A stretch of DNA of 64,000 bases from Undibacterium parvum (GCF_003955735.1 NZ_CP034464.1:62001-126000), one strand, 5' to 3'; shown: positions 9,503-19,482, counted from the stretch's first letter. Notes: generated by a model from the letters alone, not told the origin. Program-made: numbers and translations.

Positions 9503-12139
9503 ATGTCCGACAATTCCAAGCAAGCAAATCACACGCCGATGATGCAGCAATATTTACGTATTAAGGCCGATCATCCCGACACTCTGGTGTTCTATCGCAT
9601 GGGCGATTTTTATGAATTGTTTTTTGGCGATGCCGAGAAAGTCTCACGTTTGCTGGGTATCACACTGACCCAGCGCGGCACCTCCAATGGCGAGCCGATT
9701 AAAATGGCGGGCATCCCCTTCCATTCGCTGGAACCGTATCTGGCCAAGTTGGTGAAGATAGGCGAATCGGCGGCTATTTGTGAGCAGATTGGTGATCCTG
9801 CCACCAGCAAAGGACCGGTCGAGCGTAAAGTCATGCGCGTGATTACACCCGGCACGCTAACCGATACCGATCTGTTGCCAGCCAAGTCCGAGCGCCCGCT
9901 GCTTTCACTCTGCATGATGCAGCAACGCAAAACAGTCACGGTGGGCCTGGCCTGGCTCTCTCTTGCCAGTGGCGCGCTCAAGTTGATGGAATTTATTACC
10001 GACGAAAAAGCATTACCTCAGCGTCTGTTGCAGGAACTAGAGAGAATTTCTCCGGCCGAAATTTTACTCTCGGCTGGCACGCTTTTATTAGAGCAGCATC
10101 AGGCTCTCTTACCGGGGAAATTTTCTGAAGTACCCGACTGGCATTTTGATGTCAAACAGGGGCAAAAAACCTTGCAAGAACAAATGGCCACCGCCTCGTT
10201 AACTGGTTTTGGCGTAGAAAACTTAAGTTCAGCCTTAGGTGCTGCAGGTGCCTTGTTGCGTTATGCAGAATCGACCCAGGGCCGTGGTTTAAAGCACGTG
10301 AATACCTTGACGGTCGAGGCCGAGCATGATTTCATTGGTTTAGACAGCGCCACCCGCCGTAATCTCGAGCTGACTGAAACCCTGCGCGGGCAAGAGTCCC
10401 CCACCCTGTTTTCATTGCTGGATCATTGCCGCACCGCGATGGGCTCGCGCCTGCTGCGCCATTGGCTGCATCACGCCCGGCGCGACCAAAGCATTGCGCG
10501 TGCACGGCATGATGCGATAGCGGCATTGATACAGGGTGACTCTAGCGCGGGTCTCTCAACGACTTTAAGTGCTGTGCCAGACATAGAACGCATTACCACT
10601 CGCATCGCGCTGCAATCGGCTCGCCCACGCGATCTGGCAGGCTTACGTGAGGGTCTGCAGCACCTGCCCAGCATACGCTCGTACGTGGCCATGTGCGTGC
10701 AGGACAGCCACACCACGGTACTGACCCAGATATTGGCGAACTTAGCCACGCCAACCGAGTGCTTGGATTTACTCGAACGCAGTCTGATGCTACAACCGGC
10801 CACCATGGTGCGCGACGGTGGCGTGATTGCGAGCGGTTTCGATGCCGAGTTGGATGAGTTACGCGCCCTATCTGAAAATGCCGGACAATTTTTGATTGAT
10901 CTGGAAACCTCGGAGCGCGCCCGCACCGGCATTAGCAATCTGCGGGTTGAATACAATAAAGTGCACGGTTTTTATATTGAAGTGACCAACGGTCAAACCG
11001 ATAAGGTGCCAGACAATTACCGGCGCCGCCAGACACTGAAGAACGCCGAACGCTATATCACACCGGAGCTCAAGGCTTTTGAAGATAAGGCCTTGTCAGC
11101 CCAGGAGCGCGCCCTGGTGCGTGAGAAGGTCTTGTACGAACAAGTCTTGCTCGCCTTGCTTGCGCACATCAGTAGTTTACAAGCAATCGCGCATGCCATC
11201 GCACAGATCGATACGCTGGTGAACCTGGCTGAACACGCGACCAAAAACAATTGGTGCGCGCCGCAACTAGTGGCCGAACCCATGCTACAAATTGAGCAAG
11301 GCCGTCATCCGGTCGTAGAAAATCAGATTGAGCGCTTTATCGCTAACGATTGCCTGCTCTCGAACGAGCGTCGCCTACTCTTAATTACTGGCCCCAACAT
11401 GGGTGGTAAATCGACCTTTATGCGTCAGGTCGCCTTGATCACCCTGCTCGCCTATGTCGGCAGTTACGTCCCAGCGGCGCAGGCAAAAATAGGCCCGATT
11501 GATAGAATTTTTACCCGCATCGGTGCAGCCGATGATTTGGCCGGTGGCCGCTCTACCTTTATGGTGGAAATGACCGAGTCGGCCGCGATTCTTAATGGCG
11601 CCACCGAGCAGTCTTTGGTATTGATGGATGAAGTAGGACGTGGCACCTCAACCTTTGATGGCCTGGCGCTGGCGTGGGCGATTGCCAGACACCTCATCAT
11701 GACGTCGAAGAGCTACACCCTGTTTGCCACCCATTATTTTGAATTGACGCAATTGCCGGACCTGCACCCCAGCGCCGAGAATGTGCATTTATCCGCGATT
11801 GAGCATAAAGAGAATATCGTCTTTTTGCATGCGGTACAGGCTGGGCCAGCATCGCAAAGCTATGGTTTGCAAGTGGCGCAACTGGCAGGCATACCGCAAC
11901 CCGTAATCCGTTCGGCGCGCAAGCATTTGGCCGATCTGGAAGCGCACTCTTTGCAGAGCACACCACAATTTGATCTTTTCTCCGGTAATAACGTGGTGCC
12001 AGAAATCGAGGATCTCCCGATTACCCCGGCAGAGTCGCCATTACTGCTAGCGATCGATGCGATTGATCCGGACTCACTGTCGCCGCGAGAAGCCTTAGAG
12101 GCTTTGTATCAATTGAAGAGCCTGGCAAAAACTCTGTAA
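9503..12139 (+). CDS. mutS: DNA mismatch repair protein MutS
   Basis: 878 residues from ATG 9503 ([20 protein letters not shown]), which aligns with the usual N-terminus; in-frame GTG 9449 and ATG 9464 are alternatives and none has a clear Shine-Dalgarno. The mismatch-binding F-x-E motif is in [12 protein letters not shown]. The ATPase has Walker [12 protein letters not shown] and Walker [20 protein letters not shown]. MutS recognises mispairs and recruits MutL. It is a single-gene unit, with an unusually long 5' gap carrying repeats and a terminator 160 bp downstream. Confidence 0.96.
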   Translation: MSDNSKQANHTPMMQQYLRIKADHPDTLVFYRMGDFYELFFGDAEKVSRLLGITLTQRGTSNGEPIKMAGIPFHSLEPYLAKLVKIGESAAICEQIGDPATSKGPVERKVMRVITPGTLTDTDLLPAKSERPLLSLCMMQQRKTVTVGLAWLSLASGALKLMEFITDEKALPQRLLQELERISPAEILLSAGTLLLEQHQALLPGKFSEVPDWHFDVKQGQKTLQEQMATASLTGFGVENLSSALGAAGALLRYAESTQGRGLKHVNTLTVEAEHDFIGLDSATRRNLELTETLRGQESPTLFSLLDHCRTAMGSRLLRHWLHHARRDQSIARARHDAIAALIQGDSSAGLSTTLSAVPDIERITTRIALQSARPRDLAGLREGLQHLPSIRSYVAMCVQDSHTTVLTQILANLATPTECLDLLERSLMLQPATMVRDGGVIASGFDAELDELRALSENAGQFLIDLETSERARTGISNLRVEYNKVHGFYIEVTNGQTDKVPDNYRRRQTLKNAERYITPELKAFEDKALSAQERALVREKVLYEQVLLALLAHISSLQAIAHAIAQIDTLVNLAEHATKNNWCAPQLVAEPMLQIEQGRHPVVENQIERFIANDCLLSNERRLLLITGPNMGGKSTFMRQVALITLLAYVGSYVPAAQAKIGPIDRIFTRIGAADDLAGGRSTFMVEMTESAAILNGATEQSLVLMDEVGRGTSTFDGLALAWAIARHLIMTSKSYTLFATHYFELTQLPDLHPSAENVHLSAIEHKENIVFLHAVQAGPASQSYGLQVAQLAGIPQPVIRSARKHLADLEAHSLQSTPQFDLFSGNNVVPEIEDLPITPAESPLLLAIDAIDPDSLSPREALEALYQLKSLAKTL

Positions 12140-12191
12140 AAACCAACTAAGCTAAGCAAGCTGAAATATTTTTTAGGCATAGGCTCAACGC

Positions 12192-12246
12192 GCATATCCG
12201 GTGCGGGTTTGCAGCCATGCCGGCCTGCAGCCCGCATGGAATATGC
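12192..12246. repeat. Imperfect inverted-repeat copy of the dispersed GCATGGAATATGC element
   Basis: Left arm GCATATCCGGTGCGGG (12192-12207) pairs with right arm CCCGCATGGAATATGC (12231-12246) at 13 of 16 positions. A GGCATAGGCT stretch precedes it; GCATAGGCTGG also precedes the copy at 63818. It lies in the 3' flank of mutS. Confidence 0.65.
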
Positions 12247-12302
12247 GCCGCAGCATAGGGCGTTTTCAGGATCTGGGATTAGCCCCAGACTTTGATCGAT
12301 AT

Positions 12303-12331
12303 AAAAAAACCGCAATGCTTGCGGTTTTTTT
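12303..12331. terminator. Intrinsic terminator between mutS and slyD
   Basis: Stem ACCGCA/TGCGGT with loop ATGCT, an A tract before and a T tract after. It can serve mutS (plus) and slyD (minus). Confidence 0.85.
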
Positions 12332-12353
12332 ATGGCTTACTGATTAGTGCAGA

Positions 12354-12896
12354 TTAGTGCAAAGGGTGACTACGATACTCGCTACCTGTATCGTCCTCAT
12401 CTTCGTCATCATCGTGCGCATGCCCGTGCGCACCATGCACATGGCCGTGCGCCATTTCTTCTTCAGTGGCTGCACGGACATCAAACACATCCAAAGTAAA
12501 GCGCAATGAAATACCCGCCAGTGGATGGTTGCCATCGAGCACAACCTTATCGTCGGCGATATCAGTGACCGTAAACAAGATGCCTTCGTCGTCATCGTCG
12601 CCATCGGGCATACCTTCAAACTGCATACCAACCTCTAGAGGTGTAGGCAGACGATTACGCGGCTCGACTTTGACTAACTCAGCATCATATTCGCCAAAAG
12701 CGTCTTCCGGTTCTACCTGTATTGTCACTTTGTAGCCAGCCTCTTTACCCTCCAGCGCTTCTTCGATTTTCGGCAAAGTGTTTTCGTAACCACCATGCAG
12801 ATAGACCATAGGGTCCTGGCCATCTTCGATCAGATTGTCTTGGGCATCTGACAGTTTATAATGCACGGAAACTACCGTGTTTTTAACGATTTTCAT
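12354..12896 (-). CDS. slyD: FKBP-type peptidyl-prolyl isomerase SlyD
   Basis: 180 residues. The N-terminal FKBP core begins MKIVKNTVVSVHYKLSDAQD and is interrupted by the insert-in-flap chaperone domain (about 70-125, including VEPEDAFGEYD). The tail is metal-binding, rich in His and Asp (HGHVHGAHGHAH then an acidic stretch). SlyD isomerises proline peptide bonds, acts as a chaperone and binds Ni in hydrogenase maturation in enterobacteria. AAGGACTTAGCATG gives a reasonable ribosome site. It is divergent from the oxygenase gene. Confidence 0.92.
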   Translation of the reverse strand: MKIVKNTVVSVHYKLSDAQDNLIEDGQDPMVYLHGGYENTLPKIEEALEGKEAGYKVTIQVEPEDAFGEYDAELVKVEPRNRLPTPLEVGMQFEGMPDGDDDDEGILFTVTDIADDKVVLDGNHPLAGISLRFTLDVFDVRAATEEEMAHGHVHGAHGHAHDDDEDEDDTGSEYRSHPLH

Positions 12897-12970
12897 GCTA
12901 AGTCCTTAAAAATTAGTTCGCAGACGAATTATACAGTTTGCGCCCCTACTAGAAGCCCTACATTGCAAAT

Positions 12971-14110
12971 ATGAAAAAATCCACAGCCACATTGCCGCTT
13001 TTAGGCGGCCTGACACCCGAGCAGTTTTTTAGCGAATACTGGCACAAAAAGCCGCTGTTGATACGTCAGGCAATTCCCAATTTCTCGCCAATCTTAAGCC
13101 CAGAACAATTGTTCGAACTGGCCGGACGCGATGAGGTTGAATCACGTCTCATCACCTTCTTCAAACAACATTGGGAAATGAAGAATGGCCCACATGCTGC
13201 GCTACCGGTAAAAGAAAAAAAAGATTGGACCTTACTGGTGCAAGGCGTGAATTTGCATGATCGTGCGGCCGACGCATTATTGCGACAATTTCGATTTATC
13301 CCCGACGCCAGATTAGATGATCTAATGATCAGTTTTGCCAAGGATGGCGGCGGTGTCGGTCCTCATTTTGATTCTTACGATGTGTTCTTGCTGCAAGCGC
13401 ATGGCCAAAGGCGCTGGAAGATCAGTGCGCAAAAAGACCTCTCCATCATAGAGGGTATGCCTTTAAAAATTCTGCGCAACTTCCAAGCGGAACAAGAGTT
13501 CGTACTTGAGCCTGGCGATATGCTGTATTTACCACCGCATTACGCACATGACGGCGTGGCAATCGGCGATTGCATGACTTACTCCATCGGTTTTAAGGCC
13601 CCCGCTTACCAAGAGTTAGGCGAAGCCTTTTTAGGCTTCATGGTGGACACGATAGAACTCCCTGGGCGCTTTGCCGACCCAAGCCTAAAAGCCAGCACGC
13701 ATCCAGCTGAAATCAGTGCTGAGATGCTGAGCACGATACAAGAGCAACTCAAGAAAATTACCTTTAGCGAAGAAGACATGGCGATTTTTTTAGGCGAATA
13801 CCTCACCGATCCCAAAGCCAGTGTATTTTTTAACTCGCCAGCTAAGCCATTGACGCCGAAACGCTTTGCGACCTCCGCATTAAAAAATGGCGTAGCTCTT
13901 TCACTCAAAACACAAATGCTCTACAAAGGAAAGCATGTCTTCATCAATGGAGAGTCTTTTGCTGCCGGCAAGGAAGATAAATTAAGCTTATGCAAACTTG
14001 CCAATCAAAGATACCTAGAAGCGAGCGATATGAGCGCCGCATCGGATGATGTACTGGAAGCTTTCTGCATGTGGTATGAAGATGGCTGGCTGGAAATAAA
14101 GTCGAATTAA
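12971..14110 (+). CDS. JmjC/cupin ribosomal protein oxygenase (RoxA/YcfD family)
   Basis: 379 residues. The 2-oxoglutarate/Fe(II) site is visible as H132-x-D134 in GGGVGPHFDSYDVFLLQ and a third ligand H193 in YLPPHYAHDGVAI. The N-terminal TPEQFFSEYWHKKPLLIRQ is typical of the YcfD group, followed by a C-terminal winged-helix-like region. E. coli YcfD hydroxylates an arginine of ribosomal protein L16. The same role is likely but inferred from family only. It is the sole gene of its unit. Confidence 0.88.
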   Translation: MKKSTATLPLLGGLTPEQFFSEYWHKKPLLIRQAIPNFSPILSPEQLFELAGRDEVESRLITFFKQHWEMKNGPHAALPVKEKKDWTLLVQGVNLHDRAADALLRQFRFIPDARLDDLMISFAKDGGGVGPHFDSYDVFLLQAHGQRRWKISAQKDLSIIEGMPLKILRNFQAEQEFVLEPGDMLYLPPHYAHDGVAIGDCMTYSIGFKAPAYQELGEAFLGFMVDTIELPGRFADPSLKASTHPAEISAEMLSTIQEQLKKITFSEEDMAIFLGEYLTDPKASVFFNSPAKPLTPKRFATSALKNGVALSLKTQMLYKGKHVFINGESFAAGKEDKLSLCKLANQRYLEASDMSAASDDVLEAFCMWYEDGWLEIKSN

Positions 14111-14343
14111 TACCAGGGACATCAATTGAAATTTTGGGTTCCTGAAAATACCTTTTTTATTGAGATTTTTAAAAAAAACCAAATAAAATATAATTTGGGG
14201 AACTAAAAGTAAAGATAGCGCTTGAAATTTGCATCTAGTGCTATTCTATTGCTGCAAAACTCATTATAATTCCGGGTTAGGAAACTTTCGTATGTGCAGT
14301 CATATCTATTAGATATTAAGCCATCGAATTGACCTATAGAGCG

Positions 14344-14361
14344 ATAATTACCGGTAATTAT
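14344..14361. promoter_or_regulatory. Perfect 18-bp palindrome upstream of the Ala-rich lipoprotein gene
   Basis: ATAATTACCGGTAATTAT is its own reverse complement and is centred 60 bp before the ATG at 14413. A TTGACC lies just upstream at 14329-14334. It could be an operator overlapping the promoter. The rest of the AT-rich gap 14111-14412 shows no other feature I can name. Confidence 0.5.
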
Positions 14362-14412
14362 TCATCTTGAAATTTTGATCCTATTTTTGATCTACTTATT
14401 GAAAGCATTAAC

Positions 14413-14649
14413 ATGAAAAAATCAATCCTGCTTGTATCCCTGTTGGCAATCGCTTTAGCTGCTTGCAGCAAAAAAGAAGAGGCAGCAGTTGTTGCAGCTC
14501 CTGCAGCAGTTGAAGCAGCTGCATCTGCTCCAGCAGCAGTTGCAGCTCCAGTTGCAGCTCCAGTTGATGCAGCAGCATCTGTTGGTGCAGCAGCATCTGC
14601 AGTTGAAGCAGCAGCCGCTTCCGTTGGCGCAGCTGTAGCTCCTAAGTAA
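14413..14649 (+). CDS. Small alanine-rich lipoprotein
   Basis: 78 residues. The signal peptide ends in the lipobox LAAC with C18 as the lipidation site (MKKSILLVSLLAIALAACSK). The mature part is KKEE followed by about 55 residues made almost only of Ala, Val, Pro, Gly, Ser, Asp and Glu. It resembles short abundant envelope lipoproteins but I cannot name a family. It has its own putative operator and a strong terminator with a TTCG loop, so it is a monocistronic and probably well expressed gene. The antisense Leu-rich frame is a shadow. Confidence 0.8.
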   Translation: MKKSILLVSLLAIALAACSKKEEAAVVAAPAAVEAAASAPAAVAAPVAAPVDAAASVGAAASAVEAAAASVGAAVAPK

Positions 14650-14661
14650 TTTTTTACTTAT

Positions 14662-14692
14662 AAAAAAGCCGGCTTTCGAGCCGGCTTTTTTA
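14662..14692 (+). terminator. Strong terminator with TTCG tetraloop
   Basis: Stem AAAGCCGGCT/AGCCGGCTTT closed by TTCG and followed by TTTTTT, 15 bp past the lipoprotein stop. Confidence 0.92.
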
Positions 14693-14766
14693 CGTTCATT
14701 TTTTGAATTTATTTCGTTGTTTTATGCTGTACAAAGCATTTATTGGCAAACAGAAAAATTCGGCCC

Positions 14767-14798
14767 AAAAAAAACCTAGCTTCAGGCTAGGTTTTTTT
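14767..14798 (-). terminator. Intrinsic terminator after the EAL/HDOD gene
   Basis: Stem ACCTAGC/GCTAGGT with A and T tracts on both sides, immediately past the stop at 14800. Confidence 0.85.
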
Positions 14799-14799
14799 A

Positions 14800-16014
14800 T
14801 TAAAGATTTGCGATATTTTTTGCCCAAACTAGTGCCGACAAATGCGCTTTATTCACATCAATAGGGCTGATGCGCAGAGACTCGGCCAATGAACCGACCA
14901 GCATACTATTTAGCTCACAAGCCTCAGCAAGCGCCAGATAAGGTCCATATGGCCCACTACGAGACACTAAGGCTTCCGTCACCGCTTCAGGTAACTGAAT
15001 AGAAGATAAAACCTCTGACATGGGTATACCAAGTAACCTATCCAATAAAGAGAACATACCGGCAATAAATAAGTTTTCAGCCTCCGTTTTCGACATGAAC
15101 GGCTGCCCGAGCAACTCAGCAAAACGTCCGCGCACTATGGCAGTCTCCAGTAATACTGGAGAATTACCACTGGTACTTGCCGTTGCCAACAACAAAGACA
15201 ACCAGCGATACAATGGGCTATAGCCAAGTATGGTTACCGCATGCTTTAGAGACTGTACTTCGGTCCGAAGACCAAAACCAGCCGAATTAATATATCTCAA
15301 CAACTTATACGCCAAGGCAGCATCGCGCTTTACCACCGTTTCAAGTTGCTGAATATCTGCATTTTTTCTAATCATCTCCATTAACTGCAAGATGGTCGTC
15401 TGGGCAGAATTCAAACCTTTTTGCGCTGGATTGGGGCGCGGCATCAAATGCAATTTACCAACGAAACTATCCAAGCCCAAGGCTGCACAAGCATCAAAAT
15501 CTTGCCAGCTCGCCGCATTTCGCGACACCATTTTGACACTTGACTGTTTTAATGCCGCGTAAACTTTCGCCTGCGAGGCAAAATTGCCTGCATCTAATCG
15601 CACTTCTATATGGGAAATTTGCGAGAAAAAAGATCGCTCCAAGGTGCTTAAATCGGCGCCTTTCATGCAAATGCCGTACCCAAGTTGACGTAATTCTTTA
15701 ATCGCGTCCAGCGTTGCGGGGCTAGTGAAGTCTCGCTTAGACAAGAGCAGCACTGTATTTTTCGGCGGCAACAACTTCAAACCGTCGGCGGCCAACAATT
15801 CTGGTACAGCATCGAGAAACAAGACACTTTCCCCCAAAAGAAAGCCGGTATCATCATCGACCAATTGCTCAGCTACAAACTCCATCAAAGAGCTTAAATC
15901 TGCCGTGCTTAGCTCGGTTACTTGCTCGGGGTGTTGCCACGACAACTGAAAACCTATGACACGCTGCTTGGGGTCAAGTAAGGGTTCTCTAACAATGAAA
16001 TTAACTTCATTCAT
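14800..16014 (-). CDS. EAL-like/HDOD domain signalling protein with a degenerate EAL motif
   Basis: 404 residues. The N-terminal half has the shape of an EAL domain, but the signature position reads FQLSW instead of EALLRW, so c-di-GMP hydrolysis is unlikely. The C-terminal half (about 205-400) is an HDOD domain (VVKRDAALAYKLLRYINSA, SLKHAVTILGYSPLYRWLSL). The architecture is the YuxH/CdgJ type, some members of which affect motility. It lies downstream of the che cluster on the same strand but 350 bp away, probably with its own promoter. The 16015-16365 gap shows nothing else I can support. Confidence 0.8.
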   Translation of the reverse strand: MNEVNFIVREPLLDPKQRVIGFQLSWQHPEQVTELSTADLSSLMEFVAEQLVDDDTGFLLGESVLFLDAVPELLAADGLKLLPPKNTVLLLSKRDFTSPATLDAIKELRQLGYGICMKGADLSTLERSFFSQISHIEVRLDAGNFASQAKVYAALKQSSVKMVSRNAASWQDFDACAALGLDSFVGKLHLMPRPNPAQKGLNSAQTTILQLMEMIRKNADIQQLETVVKRDAALAYKLLRYINSAGFGLRTEVQSLKHAVTILGYSPLYRWLSLLLATASTSGNSPVLLETAIVRGRFAELLGQPFMSKTEAENLFIAGMFSLLDRLLGIPMSEVLSSIQLPEAVTEALVSRSGPYGPYLALAEACELNSMLVGSLAESLRISPIDVNKAHLSALVWAKNIANL

Positions 16015-16365
16015 ATTGAGTCTAAGAATAGGTATAGGAAAATTGAAAAATATCGCAAGTAGTGCGCCGAAAAGCCCAGATTATCGATCAAATCATTCCA
16101 ATCTCTTAACCAAAGACAATATTCTTTGTTTATCAGGAGAGATTTGAGCTTTGCCAATAGGTTGAGAGCTATCCCTCTTTCCCTTGGGATTATTGATACC
16201 AAAGACGCCTCAGTTGCAGTTCAAACTTTGACACTAACTACTAGCTCTACGTAAGAAAAAGTACAAGAGTCGGGTGAGACGTCCAACACACCAGAAGAAC
16301 GGCATGTGAATCATTTATATTACATTGACGCTCTTCTTCGACTCGCTGTGCTATTGACTAATTAG

Positions 16366-16761
16366 TTATGCAGGCTTACCCAATTTTTCGAAAATTTTCG
16401 TCAATTTTTCATCCAGAGTTGCCGCAGTAAATGGCTTAACCACATAGCCGTTGGCACCAGCTTGGGCGGCGGCGATAATGTTTTCCTTCTTAGCCTCTGC
16501 CGTCACCATCAGCACAGGTAGTTTCGCGAGTGCTGGATCAGCACGAATATGTTGAAGCATGGTGAGACCATCCATATTCGGCATATTCCAATCCGAAATG
16601 ACGAAATCGAAATCTCCGCTCTTTAACTTTGCAAGTCCTAAAGCACCATCTTCAGCTTCGTCGACGTTGGAGTATCCAAGTTCTTTAAGTAAATTTCGAA
16701 CGATACGACGCATCGTTGAAAAATCGTCTACCACTAAAAATTTAAGATTCTGATCAGCCAT
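16366..16761 (-). CDS. cheY: Chemotaxis response regulator CheY
   Basis: 131 residues, a stand-alone receiver. Every key residue matches E. coli numbering: acidic pair D12/D13, phospho-acceptor D57 ([13 protein letters not shown]), T87, Y106 and K109 (GYVVKPF). Phospho-CheY binds FliM at the flagellar switch and changes rotation. GGAG is 6-7 nt before the ATG. The gene is separated from cheB by 99 bp that hold a FliA-type -10 box, so it may also be transcribed on its own. It is the last che gene of the cluster. Confidence 0.95.
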   Translation of the reverse strand: MADQNLKFLVVDDFSTMRRIVRNLLKELGYSNVDEAEDGALGLAKLKSGDFDFVISDWNMPNMDGLTMLQHIRADPALAKLPVLMVTAEAKKENIIAAAQAGANGYVVKPFTAATLDEKLTKIFEKLGKPA

Positions 16762-16799
16762 GAATTACTCCATTATTTCTTTAAAGACAGTTATGAACA

Positions 16800-16807
16800 T
16801 TATCGGC
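16800..16807 (-). promoter_or_regulatory. FliA (sigma-28) -10-like box before cheY
   Basis: The minus strand reads GCCGATAA, identical to the enterobacterial sigma-28 -10 consensus, placing a start about 30 nt before the cheY ATG. The matching -35 position reads ATCGCTTT, a poor match to TAAAGTTT, so the call is tentative. Confidence 0.4.
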
Positions 16808-16860
16808 CATATTATTACAAAGCGATACCAAAATCATATAACAAAATACAATTGTTTATA

Positions 16861-17937
16861 TCAAACACGTAAAGCACGACTACCGTGTTGCGCAAGGTAT
16901 TGTAAGACCTTAGCTGGCAGTTCGTTTAATGGCGCAACCTCATGTGTAGCACCAATTGCAATTGCTTCTCTAGGCATCCCAAATACTACACATGTTGCCT
17001 CATCTTGGGCAAAATTGTATGCGCCCATGTTCTTCATTTCCAACATGCCGACGGCACCATCCTTCCCCATACCGGTGAGTATTACCCCAACGGCATTTTT
17101 TCCCGCACATGTCGCTGCGGAACGGAACAAAACATCAACGGATGGTCTATGACGATTCACTGGTGGGCCGGTATCAAGTTGCGTCATATAGTTAGCACCA
17201 CTGCGACTCAATAATAAATGAGAATGTCCAGGTGCAATATAGGCATGCCCCGGAAGCACACGCTCACCACCCGCGGCCTCGCAAACAGAAATTTTACAAA
17301 GTCCATCTAGACGCTTGGCAAATGAGCGAGTGAATCCCTCGGGCATATGTTGAGTAATCAAAATGCCAGGACAATCCGATGGCATCTGAACCAAAAAATT
17401 CTTAATTGCTTCCGTCCCGCCAGTGGATGCGCCAATAATAATTAATTTTTCACTGCTAGTTAAGGGGTTTCGCACCATGGGCAAGGCCCCGAGTGGAGCT
17501 GAGTGCCCATCCGCAGATAAAGTCGAGCGAGGTTTTATTCTTGCTTTGGATGCTGCACGAATTTTTTCACAAATTAACTCGGTATATTCAAGCATTCCAC
17601 TTTGTATTGAAAGTTTCGGCTTAGTAACGAAATCAACAGCCCCAAGCTCTAATGCCCTCATCGTAATTTCCGAGCCACGCTCCGTGAGCGACGACACCAT
17701 AATAACGGGCATGGGCCTGAGTCGCATAAGTTTTTCCAGAAAATCCAACCCGTCCATTTTTGGCATTTCAACATCAAGCGTCAAAACATCCGGGTTTGTT
17801 TGCTTAATTAACTCTCGTGCGACCAATGGATCCGGGGCAACACCAACCACCTCCATATCGGACTGACTTCCTATAATTTCACTCAAAACACTGCGAATTA
17901 AGGCCGAATCATCAACGATTAGCACTTTAATTTTCAT
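16861..17937 (-). CDS. cheB: Chemotaxis protein-glutamate methylesterase CheB
   Basis: 358 residues. The N-terminal receiver has D9/D10, phospho-acceptor D55 ([12 protein letters not shown]) and K107. The C-terminal esterase has the catalytic triad S171 (GASTGG), H197 (ITQHMP) and D293 ([11 protein letters not shown]). It removes methyl groups from receptor glutamates and deamidates glutamines, working against CheR. It follows cheD by 39 bp in the same operon. Confidence 0.96.
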   Translation of the reverse strand: MKIKVLIVDDSALIRSVLSEIIGSQSDMEVVGVAPDPLVARELIKQTNPDVLTLDVEMPKMDGLDFLEKLMRLRPMPVIMVSSLTERGSEITMRALELGAVDFVTKPKLSIQSGMLEYTELICEKIRAASKARIKPRSTLSADGHSAPLGALPMVRNPLTSSEKLIIIGASTGGTEAIKNFLVQMPSDCPGILITQHMPEGFTRSFAKRLDGLCKISVCEAAGGERVLPGHAYIAPGHSHLLLSRSGANYMTQLDTGPPVNRHRPSVDVLFRSAATCAGKNAVGVILTGMGKDGAVGMLEMKNMGAYNFAQDEATCVVFGMPREAIAIGATHEVAPLNELPAKVLQYLAQHGSRALRV

Positions 17938-17976
17938 AAATACCCTCGCACTAAATTTTAATCGTGGAACTCTGGT

Positions 17977-18585
17977 CTAAAACAAATCAACGTCACCTCC
18001 AACAGGAGCCGTTTTAAGACGACTCGCATAATCCAGTTCTCGTTTTTTCAATGTATCGTTATGTTCGACTTTGAGTTTTTTGACAAGAACCTTACCTGTC
18101 TTTGGAAAGAAATATACTTTTCGGGGATAAATATCATTTAAATCCTCGGCAATTACGCGCATTCTTTCTGTTCGCAAATAGTCTAGAACAAACTGTGCAT
18201 TTCTTTGGCCGACATTAATTGCCGTAAATCCACGCAACACATTACCACCACCAAAAACCTTTGCCTCCATGTTTTCGCGTTTTGCACCAGCCTTCAGCAA
18301 TTCGTTTATCAACACTTCCATTGCATACGTTCCGTAGCGCATCGAAGCCGACACAGGGTTTTCCGAATCTGCACCGCCATCTGGAAGCATAAAATGATTC
18401 ATGCCCCCGACGCCAGAAACTCGATCACGAATGCATGCGGAAACACATGACCCGAGCACGGTAACAATGAGCATGTCTTTTCCTGTAAAGTAAAATTCTC
18501 CAGGCAAAATTTTAGCGGCATCACAATCAAATGTCCGATCATAGTAGACATTTGTCGCGAAATGTTCTTCACTTAATTGGCTCAT
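17977..18585 (-). CDS. cheD: Chemoreceptor glutamine deamidase CheD
   Basis: 202 residues. The catalytic Cys and His are in TVLGSCVSACIRD and GGMNHFMLPD. CheD deamidates receptor glutamines and in some species also interacts with CheC/CheY. The basic C-terminal extension ends VGGDVDLF, which closely matches the end of the CheZ-like protein at 24505 (SGDIELF); see findings. It starts 3 bp after the cheR stop. Confidence 0.93.
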   Translation of the reverse strand: MSQLSEEHFATNVYYDRTFDCDAAKILPGEFYFTGKDMLIVTVLGSCVSACIRDRVSGVGGMNHFMLPDGGADSENPVSASMRYGTYAMEVLINELLKAGAKRENMEAKVFGGGNVLRGFTAINVGQRNAQFVLDYLRTERMRVIAEDLNDIYPRKVYFFPKTGKVLVKKLKVEHNDTLKKRELDYASRLKTAPVGGDVDLF

Positions 18586-18588
18586 GGG

Positions 18589-19482
18589 TCAACCTTTACT
18601 CAAATGGCGCGACGTAGCTTTGCTACGAATGTCATGCAGACTAGCTAGTTCATAAACAGTTTTTCCACGAAGCTTAAAATCGTCAGAGACGTATAAAAAA
18701 TTCTCAGAGTGTCCGGCAAAAAGCAAACCGTCTGACTTCAGCAAAGGAACAAATTTCTTCAATATTTTGCCCTGTGTGGGTTTATCAAAATAGATCATCA
18801 CATTTCGACAAAATATTGCATCAAACTCGCCACTCACCGGCCAACTATCCGCAAGTAAATTAAGCTGCTTAAATGAGATTAAATTTCGAAGTTCCGGACG
18901 AATTCTGGCCATACCTTCTTGAGCGCCTTTACCTTTCAAAAAAAATTTCCGAACTCGTTCAGAAGACATTTTCTCCAATCGGTCGATGTTATAAACGCCT
19001 TGAGCGGCAGTGGCCAATACATTTGTATCAATATCAGTAGCAACTATATGGACTGGAGGAGTTAAAGTTCCAAATGCCTCGCAGAGCGTCATCGCAATAG
19101 AATAAGGCTCCTCACCTGTAGAGCTAGCTGAACACCAAACATTAACAGAATCTTTGCGACTCTTCGCATGTTCGCCGAGAATAGGGAAATGATGTTCTTC
19201 ACGGAAAAAAGACGTTAAGTTGGTGGTCAGCGCATTTGTGAATGCCTCCCATTCAGTTGCGGACAATTCTCGCTCTAGAGTATCCAAATAAACCGAAAAA
19301 GAATTCATGCCGGTAGCGCGTAGACGTCTAGCCAGACGACTATAAACCATTTCTTGCTTGCTATCTGCAAGTGAGATACCTGCTTTTTTATATATCAAAT
19401 CTCGGACACGATCAAAGTCTCTACCAGTAAAGACGAATTCTTTCGTAGTCTCAGTTTTGCTCTTTTCGGCGTAATTGGCCAT
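18589..19482 (-). CDS. cheR: Chemotaxis protein methyltransferase CheR
   Basis: 297 residues from ATG 19482, which has AAGGA seven bases upstream; the codon before it is an in-frame TTG. The N-terminal helical domain (about 15-85) is followed by the SAM domain with SASSTGEEPYSIAM, ATDID, FCRNVMIYFD and GHSENF. CheR methylates receptor glutamates. The receptor encoded upstream ends in NWEEF, the kind of pentapeptide that tethers CheR by its beta-subdomain. Confidence 0.95.
   Translation of the reverse strand: MANYAEKSKTETTKEFVFTGRDFDRVRDLIYKKAGISLADSKQEMVYSRLARRLRATGMNSFSVYLDTLERELSATEWEAFTNALTTNLTSFFREEHHFPILGEHAKSRKDSVNVWCSASSTGEEPYSIAMTLCEAFGTLTPPVHIVATDIDTNVLATAAQGVYNIDRLEKMSSERVRKFFLKGKGAQEGMARIRPELRNLISFKQLNLLADSWPVSGEFDAIFCRNVMIYFDKPTQGKILKKFVPLLKSDGLLFAGHSENFLYVSDDFKLRGKTVYELASLHDIRSKATSRHLSKG

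Noticed and set aside
14408..14596. Leu/Gln-rich 62-codon frame on the minus strand opposite the lipoprotein gene
   Set aside because: It is the antisense of the alanine repeats (GCA read as TGC/CTG in another frame) and has no ribosome site.
16011..16202. 63-codon minus-strand frame ending in an ATGA overlap with the EAL/HDOD start
   Set aside because: It starts with TTG, has no ribosome site and an amino-acid mix unlike a protein; the overlap is probably chance.
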